Shown: in pieces, positions 12,874 through 26,900 of the stretch | Layout of the letters: each line of letters starts with the position of its first letter | Position numbering within the stretch: the first letter of the stretch is position 1 | Origin: Zygaena filipendulae | Lineage: Eukaryota > Arthropoda > Insecta > Lepidoptera > Zygaenidae | DNA: 64,000 bases | Reading direction: 5' to 3' | Assembly (NCBI GenBank): GCA_907165275.2 | Contig: OU015649.1 | Coordinates: 1,456,001-1,520,000, forward strand | Translations under genes and position numbers: made by a program | The notes under the pieces: generated by a model | The model's database searches: none | What the model was told of the DNA's origin: nothing | The model's input: only the letters and a program-made list of their open reading frames with translations

Positions 12874-13022
12874 CCACAGTCTTTGCGGCGGCGGCAGCGG
12901 CAAAAACAAATAGTAGACAACATAAGAAGTAGGCCACAGCTCGCGCCGCTCATAGCTGTGGCCTACTTCTTATGTTGCCTACCATTTGTCGCCGCCGCCA
13001 CCGCCGCCGCAAAGACTGTGGC
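12874..13022. repeat. Long GC-rich hairpin MITE
   Basis: The left arm runs ccacagtctttgcggcggcg.. to ..gtaggccacagct. The right arm runs agctgtggcctacttcttat.. to ..cgccgcaaagactgtgg. The two pair over about 68 bp each around a 12-base loop at about 12941-12952. Such fold-back structure is typical of a MITE. The CGG-rich outer arms contrast sharply with the AT-rich surroundings. Confidence 0.75.
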
Positions 13023-13448
13023 CAAGGGGTAAAACGATTTTAAAAATTCACAATACACACAATAACATAATACTTTATCGCAGGACAAGGAGTTCCCGAG
13101 GGGAACTATATTATGCTATTCGAAAAGTAAATTACATAAATACTTCACGACTATGCAGACCATGTATATATTTAAACTTAGAGGTACAAATACCGTCTGA
13201 AAAGGCAAATGAAAGGGTATTTAGTATTTAGAGGCGAAAGACGGAAGGCGGTCCACCAAAAAACATGTTTAGATATTCGTTCAGCATCTGTAGGAAACTT
13301 TTTCGAGAGTCAAACTTCTATAGCAGCGGTTAAACCACGAGAACGTGAATGTGGAGCCGATGTTCTTCGCCGTATCTCGTGGTTTTCTCGCGTTCACGCA
13401 AGATTCTCGCGTGAATGTGGAGCGGGCTTTAGATCTTTGTGCATGCTA

Positions 13449-13774
13449 GGGATGTGGACTACTTTTGAAAATCAAAATTCTAATTAGTCCGTCAGTTAGA
13501 AAATAAAAAAACAATAGACACGTATTTTTTGCTTTTTCAAATAAATTAAAATATGCAGAGATAAAGCGCATTAAAGTTTAGGGTGAGGGGGTCGTGACTT
13601 CACTAACCGCTAAAACCGCCATACAAACTGTCAGAATAGTGACGTCACGCGAAATTTCAACTCAATATATCGCCGTTATTTTTTGATTACGTAAAAAGAG
13701 AAAAAATACGTGTCCAATATTTTTTAATAATCTACAAGACGGACTAAAAAATAAAAATTAGTCAACATGCCCAT
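13449..13774. mobile_element. Long-TIR MITE, family M1, intact copy
   Basis: The outer approximately 90 bases of each side are imperfect inverted repeats: both contain tagtccgtc and gacacgtattttttg/ctttttt in mirrored order. The centre includes gtgacgtcacgcg. A second copy, interrupted by a Tc1-like transposon and a retroposon, lies at about 50874-52878, and a partial one at about 50395-50460. There is no ORF, so it is non-autonomous. Confidence 0.7.
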
Positions 13775-14077
13775 TGTACGAGAAAAAAGAAAAAAAAAAA
13801 CATGAATTTTTTTTTTGTGCATTGGAATTGATTTATCTAAAGAGACATGGTTAAAAATGTTTCGAATTATTAACTTGTTTGAATATCCGCGTATTGTTTT
13901 CGAAAAGTAGGTATACCTAGGTTATCTACTGCAAACCTTGATGGCAATTGAGTTTTTATGGTCTCACGTTCTTGTATAAGTAGGTATGTATTTTCTGTAC
14001 AAAACCGAAATTCCACTGATTCATTGTTTATTCACGATATCTCAAAAACTACTTACTTGACCTTATTTATTATTCAC

Positions 14078-14180
14078 TAGGCGTGCCCCGCGGTTTCACC
14101 TTCAACCTTTTCCTTACAATTACAAACAAAAGAATTAGCGAATTTGGTCCAGTCGTTCATTTTTATATAGGTACCTACAC
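14078..14180 (+). repeat. Retroposon family A fragment
   Basis: Starts cactaggcgtgccccgcggt and continues with tttcacctt, then diverges quickly. Only the 5' end of the family is recognisable. Confidence 0.55.
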
Positions 14181-15874
14181 GTATATAAGATGTGATAAAA
14201 CTAACTGCGAATATTTACAGGACTAAAAGTATCCGTTTTAACAAACAGGTTAAGCAATAAAATAATATTATAAGTTGAGTAGTTTTTCAGAATATGACAA
14301 AAAATAAATTCAATGAAAAAACATTACAATTACATTCACAAGGTACCTACACAATTACAGTTAGGTACACTACACAATACACGTAGCTCAGCGTGTAAGC
14401 GCGTGCAAGTAGCAATACGTAGATATACATACAAGGCACCCGCCACGCACACAGCGAGCGATACATCAGCTGGTCAGCTCGATCGAGGTCATTGTCCTTA
14501 AGATACCAGTGCGTGGCGATGTGTATGTAAACCGATGAGCGGTGAGCTCCTTCACAGGTTGTTTTCTTTTTGATTGATTTAATTTATTTGAAAAAAAAAA
14601 CGGACAGAGTGCAAGACCCACTTTCGCAGCCACAATTCAAAAATATACACTTAATTTATTTTCTTTCTTCTTTCTTTCTTTTTAATTTGTTTAATTATTT
14701 GTAACTGATATGTAAGATGTATATGATTGTTGGTTGCCAAAACATAAATAAATAAACTATTGATTTAAATATTCGGGGGACTGACCCAGGGTCAAAAGGA
14801 AAAAATAAGTGTGTGAACGTTGCGAATCATGCAGTTGCGTTCATGACAGTGGTATTTTTTACGGCTCCACTGACAAGAGCAAATATTATCTAATAACCGT
14901 GTTTGCAATAAAAAGAATTTATGATGTTATGTGATAGAGTTATCGTTTATTTAGGCAACAGCCATATGTGTAAGAATGGCATTACTTCGACAGTGTTTCC
15001 GACCATAAAGATTTCCGCTACTGTTAGACTGTGGGTTAAGATCGGCATATAAAAATGAAGCGCATGCAATCATGGGAGGTAGGTATTGTTAAAAATTCAT
15101 TTACCGTTTCCCAATATTCAATAGATTTACTGTGGACGCTTGAATTGTCGACGACGCATTTCAATATTAGATTTCTACGCCAAGTTATATCCATCTAAAG
15201 ATTTAATGTGCTTTAAAACCGTGAAAAATTATTATTACAATGGTCAAAATAGGTTAATTTCAACCCAATAACTATTGACCTTAGAGTAATGAGAATTACC
15301 AGTTCCGACAGTACTTATAGTTTATTTGCAATTTATCTAGAATTTGTATATTTCAAAACAAATATTACAACAGTAGTAATAAAAATTTAAAATCGTGTCC
15401 AATATCCAAGACGAATCTCCTTAAATCCTGCGCTCAGATTCGTTATTTGGAAGTGTTTCCAAATAGGTAAGTAATTATTTTTTATAGCTGAAAAAGTTCA
15501 TGGACTCGTGGCATATCTACTCGTGGCATCATAATATTAGTACTTATTTTCTTTTGCGAATATTTTACCAAATTGCTTAGTTTTTTGTTTTAACCTATTC
15601 TTAAAACGTATGTTGTATGTACTTACTAGGTACTTCTGCTAATAATAAGAACATTAAAAACAATAATGTTTAGATGGATGGTTGGTTTTTTTTTATCTAC
15701 TTATTAGGTATTTACTCAATGACGCATTAAAAACCGTACGAATTTAGATGCAATTTGATACCTACCTTTTATATTTAGGATTATCAGATAGGATAGATAC
15801 TTTTATTTATTCCTAAGGAATTCGCGAAATTCACACGGGTAAAACCCTGGGGGAGAGCAACTGTAGTAAGTAGA

Positions 15875-16297
15875 TAGCTTGTCTAAACTAAAATGACGCG
15901 CCCCTCCATCGCACAACCGTTAAAAGGACGCAGATAAGCAATAACATGTTAACCCACAAAATTAAGTTATTGATACAGAACGATTTATTGAGAGTTACAA
16001 AACGTTTTTTAATTATGTGTTTACCTTATTACATTGTTTAAATATGTCACAATTTGTCGAACATAAAAAAATGTTGACACAAAATGACGCTACAATTTTA
16101 AAACATGATTTACTCAAAATTTCTCCAGTGTGGGTTAACACACTATTGCTTATCTATGTCCAAAATATCGATAGTGCGCAATACTGTCGCCGCACTCACA
16201 CTGTTAAAGAGATATTATAAATAGGTACAATATGATCTCGCACATCTAAAACTGCTAATTAAGTAGTGTGGCGCGTCATTTTAGTTTGGACAAGCTA
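15875..16297. mobile_element. MITE family M2, split by a nested MITE
   Basis: The outer termini are inverted repeats: tagcttgtctaaactaaaat plus gacgcgcc at 15875-15902, and ggcgcgtcattttagtttgg plus acaagcta at about 16270-16297. The nested element at 15926-16161 lies 24 bases inside the left TIR. Removing it leaves an element of about 187 bp. Confidence 0.75.
15926..16161. mobile_element. MITE family M3, copy 1 (nested in M2)
   Basis: 236 bp with about 33 bp TIRs: ggacgcagataagcaataac plus atgttaaccc at the left, and gggttaacacactattgctt plus atctatgtcc at the right. The second copy at 20207-20442 has exactly the same length. No coding capacity. Confidence 0.8.
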
Positions 16298-17068
16298 TAC
16301 TTAAATATGCAATAAGTACACACATATTATGGATAGAAGCGACGGTCACGCATCGGCTTTTCATTCCGCGTTGCACTGACACAATCATCGGATTCGTCGG
16401 CTGGCAGGCGGCGGCGGGCGGTCCATTGTTCATTCAGCGTACTGTTACAAAACGGTGGCAATTTCGCTTGATTAATGATTTTACCCATATTTTACCATAA
16501 TATTACCAAGTTTCAAACCATCAGTTGCGATAACTTATTATTCCCTCACAGCCACTTAGTACGAAAGCTCGTTGCCAAAACAATCGCCTTCAATGGCGTC
16601 GAAATAAGCAAATATATTTTTTTTACTGAACAATGGACACAAAGATTTCTTACGTATTATTACGAGTTTGTAAAATGACTTCATTGAAACATTATACCGA
16701 AGGTTCAAATGCATTGTTTCTCATTTGAAAATGGAATCTGGGACGCTTCATTAACTTCACAGTCATCAGTTAAATTAGTTAAAATATAGTCAAACCATGA
16801 CTGAACCTAGCTAAATATTTACAAACAAAAAGCCGTTACCAACTCAGCTGCTAATATAATGGTGCAAAATTATAATTTCAAAGACAATTTTATTAGCACA
16901 AGAGTACCAACCACGTGCTAGTAGAAAGATTATTGTAAACTGCAAATCTGCAAATCCTTTAAATAAATCCTTTAAAATCTTTAAATTAAATAAAGGATTG
17001 TATAAATTATGTTGTCATTTTTCCGGATTGAGATTCAATCCAACTTAAATCACTGTTTATACACAACT

Positions 17069-17290
17069 AGCTGTCCCCCGCGGTTTCACCCGCGGTAATT
17101 TCGGAGTTTCCGTGAGAATTTCGGGATAAAGAGTACCCTATCTCACGCAGGACTATACCGTAGCCTATAGTTCTTTCACTTAGGTATAGTATAGTTCAGT
17201 ATAGGTCCCGAGATTACCCCCTACAACGTCACAAACTCACAATTCACAAACTCACAAACTTTACCCCTTTATAATATTACCTAGGTATAG
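17069..17290 (+). repeat. Retroposon family A, subfamily B copy
   Basis: Starts ctagctgtcccccgcggttt. It ends with the variant tail cgagattaccccctacaacg, tcacaaactttacc and ttataatatta, which marks a second subfamily also seen at 18.2, 20.45, 32.25, 48.85 and 63.4 kb. Confidence 0.75.
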
Positions 17291-17639
17291 ATATGTAGGT
17301 ACGTGCCTATAGTAAACTAACATACTCTTATACAAACACCTATTTATAATAAATACTTTATTAAAATAATTGTATCTACAAAATACAATATAAACAATGC
17401 ATGCAGCCTTATGTAAGAGTATTTACTATTGTAAGAATGGAGGAATAGATTAAATGGTTAAACTCGAGACCTAAGTTCCACTTTATTATTCACATAATTG
17501 CACTATGGTGGTTCTATGAAGCGAGTGCCTTCCGCAATTTGAAAGTGACCCAAAACGAAAAATACCATATAAAATAAGTTTTTTATGCAATATTCAATTA
17601 ACAACGTACAAATTACAGATTCTCATCTGGTCGAGGTCC

Positions 17640-17968
17640 TTTCGAAATCTAGTAGGGGCTTACGGAGTAGGGGTGGTAAAACGAAGCTGCAGCCGCCGCT
17701 CGCGCTACAGACGCACCGACTGTTGCCGCGTGCAGCCATTGCCCCACGTGCGTTTAAATAAAAAAAAAAAACAGCCGTGTGACAGTTCATGCACTTTCGC
17801 GGGTAAAAAACCTCAGCGGTTACATTTAAAAGAAGAACATTTTGAATTCGTTGTGCGAGTGCCAGTGTTTTATTTTTATTGTGGTTAGTGCGCGCAAAAA
17901 CTGTGTGTGCATTTTGACATTGTGTTATATTTTGCGTAATGCTCTGCTGCTCACATTGAGAGTGCAGA
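17640..17968 (+). promoter_or_regulatory. Probable promoter/5' UTR of the FAS1 gene
   Basis: A locally GC-richer block at about 17680-17760 with an E-box (cacgtg, 17745-17750) lies just upstream of the signal-peptide ATG. The transcription start cannot be read from sequence alone. Several short upstream ORFs are present. Confidence 0.35.
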
Positions 17969-20900
17969 ATGAGGAGAATGACTGGCTTAATTTGCCAATT
18001 CCTTTTATTGGCGCACGCAGCCTACGCTATCACTAGGGTGAGTTACAAAATATTTCTATAGATATTTAGCGAACAAATTTTAAAATTCGTAATTAATGTA
18101 TAATATATAAAAATAAAGTAATAAATGCGCATGGGTTTCCGCAGTATACATTGAAAAGTAATAAATAAGAAGCAAGTGAGCCATAAGTAATTAGGTAGGT
18201 AAAAACAATAATAATCTATATTGATATTATAGAAGGTAAAGTTTGCGATTTGTGATGTTGTAGGGGGTAATCTCTGGATCTACTGAACCGATTTTGAAAA
18301 TTCTTTTACCAAGAGAAAGCCACGTTATTCGTGAGTGTCATAGGCTATTTCGCAACCCGGAATTTCCGCGGGAACTCCGAAATTACCGAGGGTGAAACCA
18401 TGGGAAACAGCTTGTTATTTAAAAAAAAAAACCAATCGTACTGGAAGATCTTTATTTATTTTCCTTATACTTTCTGCATTAGCTGTGTGGCGCCTACTTT
18501 ACTAATTGATAAATAGTGTTTATATAATACAATAAAAACATACATACAGCCGAATGCAGAAGCTCCTCCTTTTTGGAAGTCGGTTAAAAATGAACAGAGG
18601 TCTCGGCCGTATCAACTTTCCATCTCTTAATCCTCCTATACTAATCGTCCGGTTACGATGAAACTATTGTAAAATATTAAATGCTCGTCCGTATCTGGAA
18701 TAAAATAGGTACTGCTGTCACACTCAGTAGTAATATAATACTATAGATGTTTCCCTCGGTTTCACGCGTTGTAGTGAAAACCGCTGCAAAATTCTTCGAG
18801 TTAAAGTATGCCTAGCTTAGAAGAATACAAACACAGACATACGCGGGTAGATTGTTTCATATAGATACTATTTGAGATGGTCACCGTCCCAAACTACATA
18901 AGTAGCATGTGCCTACTATGGGATTGATCGCGTTAAGAAATAAAATTAAGAACAAAACCGAACTATGAACTTAACAATGAAAGACAACCTGGGTCTGCGA
19001 ATATTCTATTGTGAACAGGCAGCGGTTATACTCGTAAACCTACTGGTTAGCGTGTGAATGTAGAAAGTTGGAAATTTTCAACGAGTAGGTACCCAGTACC
19101 TACCTAGTTATCTAATGTCGCTTCTGGGCCGCATCTTTGAACTAATGGCCAATTCAGATTTCAAATTCAAACTGAATTTTTTTAAGCATTCTACCAACCA
19201 AAGCAAAATTTGCCACAATATTTTATTTTGATCTTTTTGAAATTCAACATACATAGTTTTAGCACAGTAATCAGTTACGGAAAAATAAATCGTTAGATCA
19301 AAGATGACATCGAATCGCATGGAACTACCTTGAACTACCGACCAACATCACCCAAAAAAAACATAATCACCTAACTACCGACCTCAACGGAAATTCCGCA
19401 TGGAAACCAAAAACTACTTTTATTTTTTCTTCGGTCGCAAACACAGAGTAAATAAATTAACTAGAGAGGACATGACTGTAGCCGGGCCGGCGCGCTACCG
19501 TTGCAAAGGAAGTTAGAGCAACAAGTGGCCCGAAACTTCTTTTGCTGCCATCCCATGTACCTAACACAATATTCCCAAAACTGTGAATTTTGAAAAAAGT
19601 GACTAAGTAAAAACATAAGTATAAAGCGAATGTAGTGTAGTAGTGTGTGATGAATAGTTTTGTGTGCGAAAATCACTCGGCGATACTAGTTTTCATCTGT
19701 TTTCATACTAAACTAAGTTGATGTCCCTTCTATCTATTATTTTTTGTTCTGTGGTCGCAACTCGCAAAAGTCTTGGACCATGTAGCCGCTTCTTTCGCAC
19801 AAATTTTTTTCAGGTTATTTTTTACAAACAATTATAGTCTCGTTTAGTGTATTTTAAGTACTTCTAATATATAAAATTCTCGTGTCGTTCATTCAATGTT
19901 CGTTCCCATACTCCTCCGAAACGGCTTGACCGATTCTCATGAAATTTTTTATGCATATTCAGTAAGTCTGAGAATCGGCTACTATCTATTTTTCACCCCC
20001 CTAAAAGGAGTTCCTGCGGGAATTCTGAAACTAACGCGGGTGAAACCGCGCGGGACAGCTAGTTTTATTCTATTATTTTTAAACTAACATTGTTTAATTA
20101 CTTTATTGTTCGTATGAAAATAGAAGAATAAATAAAAAACTATAAGTTAAAACTAAAAACTACAAACTTATTTTATAAAATATACATATTTTTATTACAT
20201 CTATCTGGACGCAGATAAGCAATAACATGTTAACCCACAAAATTAAGTTATTGATTCAGAACGATTTATTGAGAGTTAGGGAACGTTTTTTAATTTTGCA
20301 TTTACCTTATTACATTGCTTAAATATGTAACTAAATATTGAACATAAAAAATGTTGATACAAAATGGCGCTCCTACTTTTAAAAGACGATTTACTCAAAA
20401 TTTCTCCAGTGTGGGTTAACACACTATTCCTTATCTAAGTCCATCTATACTCACTAATATTATAGAGAGGTAAAGTTTGTGACGTTGTAGGGAGTAGATA
20501 ATCTCTGGATCTACTGAAACGATTTTGAAAATTCTGTCACCTTTAGGAAGCTACGGTACGGTCCTGAGTGACATAGGGTACTTTTTGTCCTGAAATTCCC
20601 ACGGGAACTCCGAAATTACCGCGGGTGAAACCGACCTAATAAAAAAGTCCAGACTAAATAGTAAACAAAATCACGTAGTTGTTTACTCTGATGTGACCCT
20701 GAGGACTAAATCCACTGTACCTATTTGACAGCTTCTCTTAAAGGTAAGCTACCAATGGTAGATACTGTGCACGGTTGAAATTACTAAATACGGTACCTAA
20801 TTAGTGCCGTCTTTGGTAAATTACTATACTTAAGTACTTTCAAAATACGTACCTATTCGTATTGGCAAACCTAACACTCGGAGATTAGTACGCAATCCAA

Positions 20901-23900
20901 TCAAATAAAGACGGCTGCAGCCAGCCAGCTGGTTCGGCTAAGTATACCGAGATAGGCATTAGGCATTAATTAACCGGTCTAGATAACTAGGCATTCGATG
21001 TGGTAACACGAGTACGAGTAGAATCAGACATTACCTACTAGACAGCTTTGGTTACATAAGTAAGCAGGTAGATAATAATTTAAAAACAATAATTGGACCT
21101 TATCACACAGCGCTCTATGGTATACATACTAGCTTTTGCCGCGTGGTGGTCGAAATCCTTCAAAAAATGAAAATTTTCTTCCAAGAAAACACGTTGTTCC
21201 TTACAAACTTTGCAACCCTTTTCCTCCCTTAGGGGTTGAATTTTCAAGAATCCTTTCTTAGTGCACATCTATAACGTCACTTAAGGAATATTTGTGGAAA
21301 ATTTCATGGTGCGGTGATCGATCAGTCTGTCAGTTTCTGCTTTAAATTTCATGTTTCTAGAGCCAGCGGTTTCAGCTGTGTGGTGATCGATCAGTCAGTC
21401 ATTTTCTGCTTTTATATATAAGTACATATATAGATTGTCCAAGTCACAGACAATACAATACTTCAAGCCGAGCTTGTACTATGTGCACAAGACAACTGAT
21501 AAAAATAATAGACAATTTAAAAAAAAAATACATAAGATTCATCACATCAATGTTTACCTCAATCACAGACAATAAAATACTACTCAATGCAAAGATCGAA
21601 CCCACGACCCTTGGCGTAATAGTCAGGTTTATAGCTACTACTTCACGATTCATGGTACTGTCGTACACGCACTCAGTGATGAGTGTACCTGTACCTACAT
21701 TGAAAAAAACGGGTGTAATGAATCAAAATCTAATGCAAAATAATATTAAATATGCAGTATAATGTAACCACATTATGTATTTTATCTATCTATATATATT
21801 TTTCTGTATGTATATTTTATAGGTATCTATGCGTGTATCTTTGTATATCTTTTTATGTATTTTTATTTTTTATATTTATGTTCTATGTGCATATTTGTAT
21901 TATTTTATGATTCCTGTTCTACCTATCAACATATAAATTTTCTGTATTTGTCCTGTCCACCCAAAGGTTGTCTGGAAGAGATCGCTAGTAAAGCGATAAG
22001 ACCGCCTTTTGTATGCCTTTAGTTATAAGTTTTTGTAACACTGTAACATTATTTTGGTGTACAATAAAGTGTATTCTATTCTATTCTATTCTATTCTATT
22101 CTATAATAGTGCTCACAACAATCAGACTACTTTTGTTGCATAAATGGTCACTTTGGACTCACAAATCGCTTTGCTACTTGGAACCAATTAGGTAGAAGTA
22201 AATGATTAGCAGTACTAATTAGCTATAGTTACGACACTAGAGCTGAGATCGCCTTCAACTCGTCTTCAAAACGTAGTTCTTATAACTGAAGACCAAAATG
22301 TGTCCTTTAAATTAAGGTGCTTAGGACGCGCTCTTCCATCACACTAGAGTCACGTCGCGTGCTATAAATATTAGGTAAATACATACCTATAAGTAAAATT
22401 TCCAGTTCATTTTTTGTTAAGATTTCTGCAGCATTTCATGAAATATATAGTTACCTATTTGAGCCAACCGTGTTCCAGTTTAGGTACATGAATCTAAACA
22501 GCCAGCAATTTAGTTAATTTTTCGTCGGTCAACGTTCTAGAAACCGTGGATTATATTGTAATAAAATAATATTATTTCACGATATCCCATTTGGAGGACC
22601 TGCAGTAGGCGTAGGCGTAGACGAGCAAATTTCATGAAAATAAGTACAGCCGTTACCTTGCGCTCGCGCATACGGCAAGTGACTGCTTCTTTGTGATTAT
22701 TAATCTCGCTTAATACCACCCACTGCGACCACTTTGTGGCTTTATCAATACCTATTTTCTGTTTCGCAATTCACTTGAAAAAGATAAATCCTTCTTACGT
22801 TATTGTTACAAAATTCCAACAGTTGAGTCTTTTTATCTGGAAACAATTCTAACATTTCGTTTAAAATTAAAAGACGATTTACAAATAGAGTAAAATACTC
22901 TTTATTGCACAGCATGACGCTTAATTAGCCAGACTGATTCTTACACTTAAAAGACAGTAATAGTTCTCGATTAGACTCATAACCAAAGAGACAATAATAG
23001 TTCTCTATTAAAAAACATGGTTTCTAAATACTTAAAAAAATTTCCAAAGTTACGAAGCGAATTATCTAAATCAATTCTATCTGCATTCATAAATACCGAA
23101 ATCACTTAAAAATACAAAATCTTGATTACCTATCAAGTCTTGAATACATCATAGCTTAGGTAATATAAACATATTACTGACGGTGATGTATTGAGTATCG
23201 ACGGAGGGTCCACTTTCACCTTTCCGCGCATACTACCGCGCACTAGACCACTCCCGCGCAAGTCTGTCTGGTCCTACGGAGCCGGATACCGGTTCGTGAA
23301 CTTTCGGTTTCGTTCGTCGACTTACTACTACGGAGCCATACTCATTACTCATACGTAACTTCACTCTTTTGTGTGCCCAAAGGTCGACGGTTAGGTAATT
23401 AATTGCTACGGGAAATACGATTATCGTCCAACAGCCGCCTGTAAAGGCAGAATGCGCGCGAGTCGCAACTCGTTCCGCGTTCATTGTGCAATAATTTAAG
23501 CAAACCACGTTTATAATGTTGTTTGGGTAAGTTTTGACGTTATTTAACTTTTCCAACGACTATTCTGCATGATTATTTTAGTCGCTTGATGACTATAAGT
23601 AACGTGTAGACTGTAGGTACATAACAGTTAACTTCTGTAGGTTAGAGATTATACAACAGCTACGATCTTACTTTATCAGTGAGTATAGAGTAGGTAGATA
23701 CAAGTAATTAACGGGCAATGTCAAAAGTAACGATATGGTGAACAACACAGTGATGGAATACTCAATAAAATATGACTGTCTGCGAGAGAGAGTCATGGCG
23801 TATGCGACAAAATAAAACGAAAAAAAAAAATGCAAAATAAACATTATGTAACTATTTATCTAGGTGATATTTTAGCTTAGTCAATATTTAAGTCAAGAAA

Positions 23901-26900
23901 CCTGTATATCGCTGTCGTTCTGTGATAAAAACCGAGAAAAAGTTTTTTCTGTCGAGAATCGAAATCGTTTTTATCTCCTAATCTTGGCTCTTTGTACATT
24001 TCGAAGATTTTAAGAACTAATTTTTTTACAAGCGTCGTAAATACGTTACAGATGAACAAAAACGAGATTGGGCAATTTTTAAATCGGTCATTCTTTAACG
24101 AAATCTGCGTGATTTCAAATTGAAATCATAGACTAGAGATACGTTTGACACTGATTTTATCTGAACTTATCTACCTTAATTAAGATGTATAATTTCACAG
24201 CCAAACAATCTTCAGAACAATGACGACATTCGCTTCGTCACCAGACAGACAGACAATCCGAATTGGAGCTTTCGAGTGACGAAATTAAACTTTACACACT
24301 GAATTAGAATTGAATTAACATATTGAGGTAGGTGGCGGGGCGTTAAAAATCGTACTTGTTGAATTTTAATAGTTCATTAGTTATCTGAGCACGGAGCCGC
24401 GGTCCCAACTTCCATCAAATGTGGAAAGTTTGACTTTCGTTTCTGTTTCCTTCAATTAACATACTGTGTCGTTAGATATATCCGTAGACACTTAGTTATA
24501 GTACCTACTACCTAGACATTGAAAAAAAAATACACGAAAAACTGACATTGAACAACGAGAAACATGTCGGACCGTTCCTGATGATAAGCATCGGCATTGC
24601 TAGAATTATATTTATTAGCTGTTCTCTGCGGTTTCACCCACGTACTTTCGGAGTTCCCGCGGGAATTCTGTGAATAAAAATACCCCATATCCTTCTTTGT
24701 ATCCTTGACAATGTTTGCAAAATTTCATAAGATTTCACTCACAGTAATTTCGGAGTTCCCGCGGGAATTCTGGGATAAAAAGTTTGTTCCTCCCTGACAA
24801 CGTGTACGCAAAATTTCATGATGCTCTGTTGAGCCGTTAAGGCGTGAAAGCGTAACAAAAACAAACTCACTTTCGCATTTATTAATAGTAAGGATAATAA
24901 TGGAACCCAGAATTTATAGAAGACTAGCTGTCCCCCGTGGGTTCACCCGCGGTAATTCCAGGATAAACTACACGTTTAAACCTTCCTCTTGAAAAATCTA
25001 TTAAAAAAAGACCGAATCAAAATCCGTTGCGTAGTTTTAAAGATGTAAGCATACATAGGGACAGACAGACAGTGGGTATAGTGACTTTGTTTTATACTAT
25101 GTAGAAAAGAAGAATAAGAAGTCCGTAACTAAGCCGCTGTGATATGTTTATAACACATCAAAATAACAGCTATCATATCATCATAAATCATATTACTTTA
25201 CGTTTATTTACTTCATGCAGTGAAATCTAAATCTTTTTCATTTATGGCACCTATCAACAGAAAAAAATCAGCACATCGCGTTTTGCGGTCTCTACCGGTG
25301 CAAGTAACATTGTTGTTTTTGTAGGAACTAATCTAATAAAACACAACAAGGTTAGCCAAGTTGACATTCTACAATCGTTAACGCATAGAAAACTAGAATA
25401 TTATAAAACTTTGGTCAGCCAATCAAAACTAGCTTTACGTGAAAACTAGAGTTTTGATTGGCTGACCAAGTGACGTCATGACGATTCGTTACTTATGTTT
25501 TCTATGCGTTAACGATTGCAGAATGTCAACTTGGCTAACCCCGCAGTTATGTAATAAATAATTTTGTATAAGAAATGTACTTACCAATTTATTTTATTAT
25601 TACCTATTTGGTAATTTCAAAATCCGATATTTACATACCTATTGATAGATTGTGTTTTTGTCAGTTCGCAAGTTTTTCATGTTGAGCTAGCTCAAAAGGG
25701 TCGGCAAAAAGAGACTAATTTCAATGATTAGGTACCAAGTAAAGATTTTTAAAAACAGAATCGCCGCAATCAGAGGCGTTCATTAAATTAATGTTAATTG
25801 CCATTTTGACAAATTAAGTTAAATTTAGTTAAATGCTAATTAACATTAATTTTATTTTACGTAATTATATGGCAGTTAACCTCGAATTTAAGGTAGGTAT
25901 TCAAATATCCGTCGAATCTTTTACCTACCTAAAAACGTAAACATATTAAGTCGGTAACATCAACATTCTAAAGTTTCTATTACTCCAATCTCCCATATTT
26001 TATACATCAAACACGATCATTATTAACTACTACACGTTACTTATGACTGCACACTAACTCGACCCGACTAACTCGACTAATTCGACCCGTGTAAACCCCT
26101 CTGGGTTTACACGGGTCGAATTTCACGGGGACTAAAGCCGCACGACTTTTGCCGCGCGACGAAAATCGACCGTTTAAATGGCAATTCGGCTAGGTCTTGT
26201 CTAGGCGGCTTGGGGAGACAATTTGTGAAGCAAGCGACTAGCCGCACGGTGGAAATCGACCCCTTTTTAATGGCAATTCGGCTTGTCGCAAGTGACTAAA
26301 GCCGCAACCCCCAAAGTTGGGTAGCAGCCGACTTGGGCCGCGTGGCGATCGGCCATTCACGCGTATTGGTATCATATTTTTGTATCAGCGGAGTAACCTT
26401 ATGTAGTATCAAACTGACCTGTAGTCATTCCTATCGTTTTCTAAAATAATCAGGATGTTCTAAACTCCATTCCATGCGATTTTAGTCACCTTTGTGGCTA
26501 GCGATGCGGCTTAGTGAAGCGACTTGTGAAGCGACTAGGCGCATGCCGAAAATCGACTCGTGTAAACTCCTCTTTAAACTGAGCTGCGGGCCACAGTTTC
26601 AATATCACTTTTTAACGTGGGTAGACCTAATTGCGGTGATTGTGGACAGTCACGATATAGCACCAACTTGTCATTTGTCACATGCGCAAAGGTTGACCAA
26701 CTTCAATATGTGGGTGTTTTGTAATTAACTTTGTTAATAGGAAAGTACGTATCTTATTCGGTTGTTGATGTTACTAAAACGATTTGGGACGCCTACTCTA
26801 AATTTGCGACAGAAGATTCTTAAATCTTCTCAACGGTTTCAATATTTTTAACAATTTGCCTTGTCTAGTAGAGTACAAGTTCTGCAGTCATTATACCATT

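Larger units (their letters stand above)
9521..17968. other. Intergenic, repeat-rich interval before the FAS1 gene
   Basis: No supported coding exon. It contains palindromes near 10.5 and 12.95 kb, retroposon family A copies, a long-TIR MITE at 13.4-13.8 kb and a MITE-in-MITE at 15.9-16.3 kb. About 9700-10460 and 10560-11890 are featureless, apart from several CRE-like tgacgtca motifs (about 10331 and 13642) that sit in repeats. The last 300 bases are probably promoter and 5' UTR of the FAS1 gene. Confidence 0.55.

Noticed and set aside
23233..23556. 107-residue minus-strand ORF in FAS1 intron 1
   Set aside because: No splice context, no hydrophobic pattern or motif, and a slightly GC-richer background explains its length.
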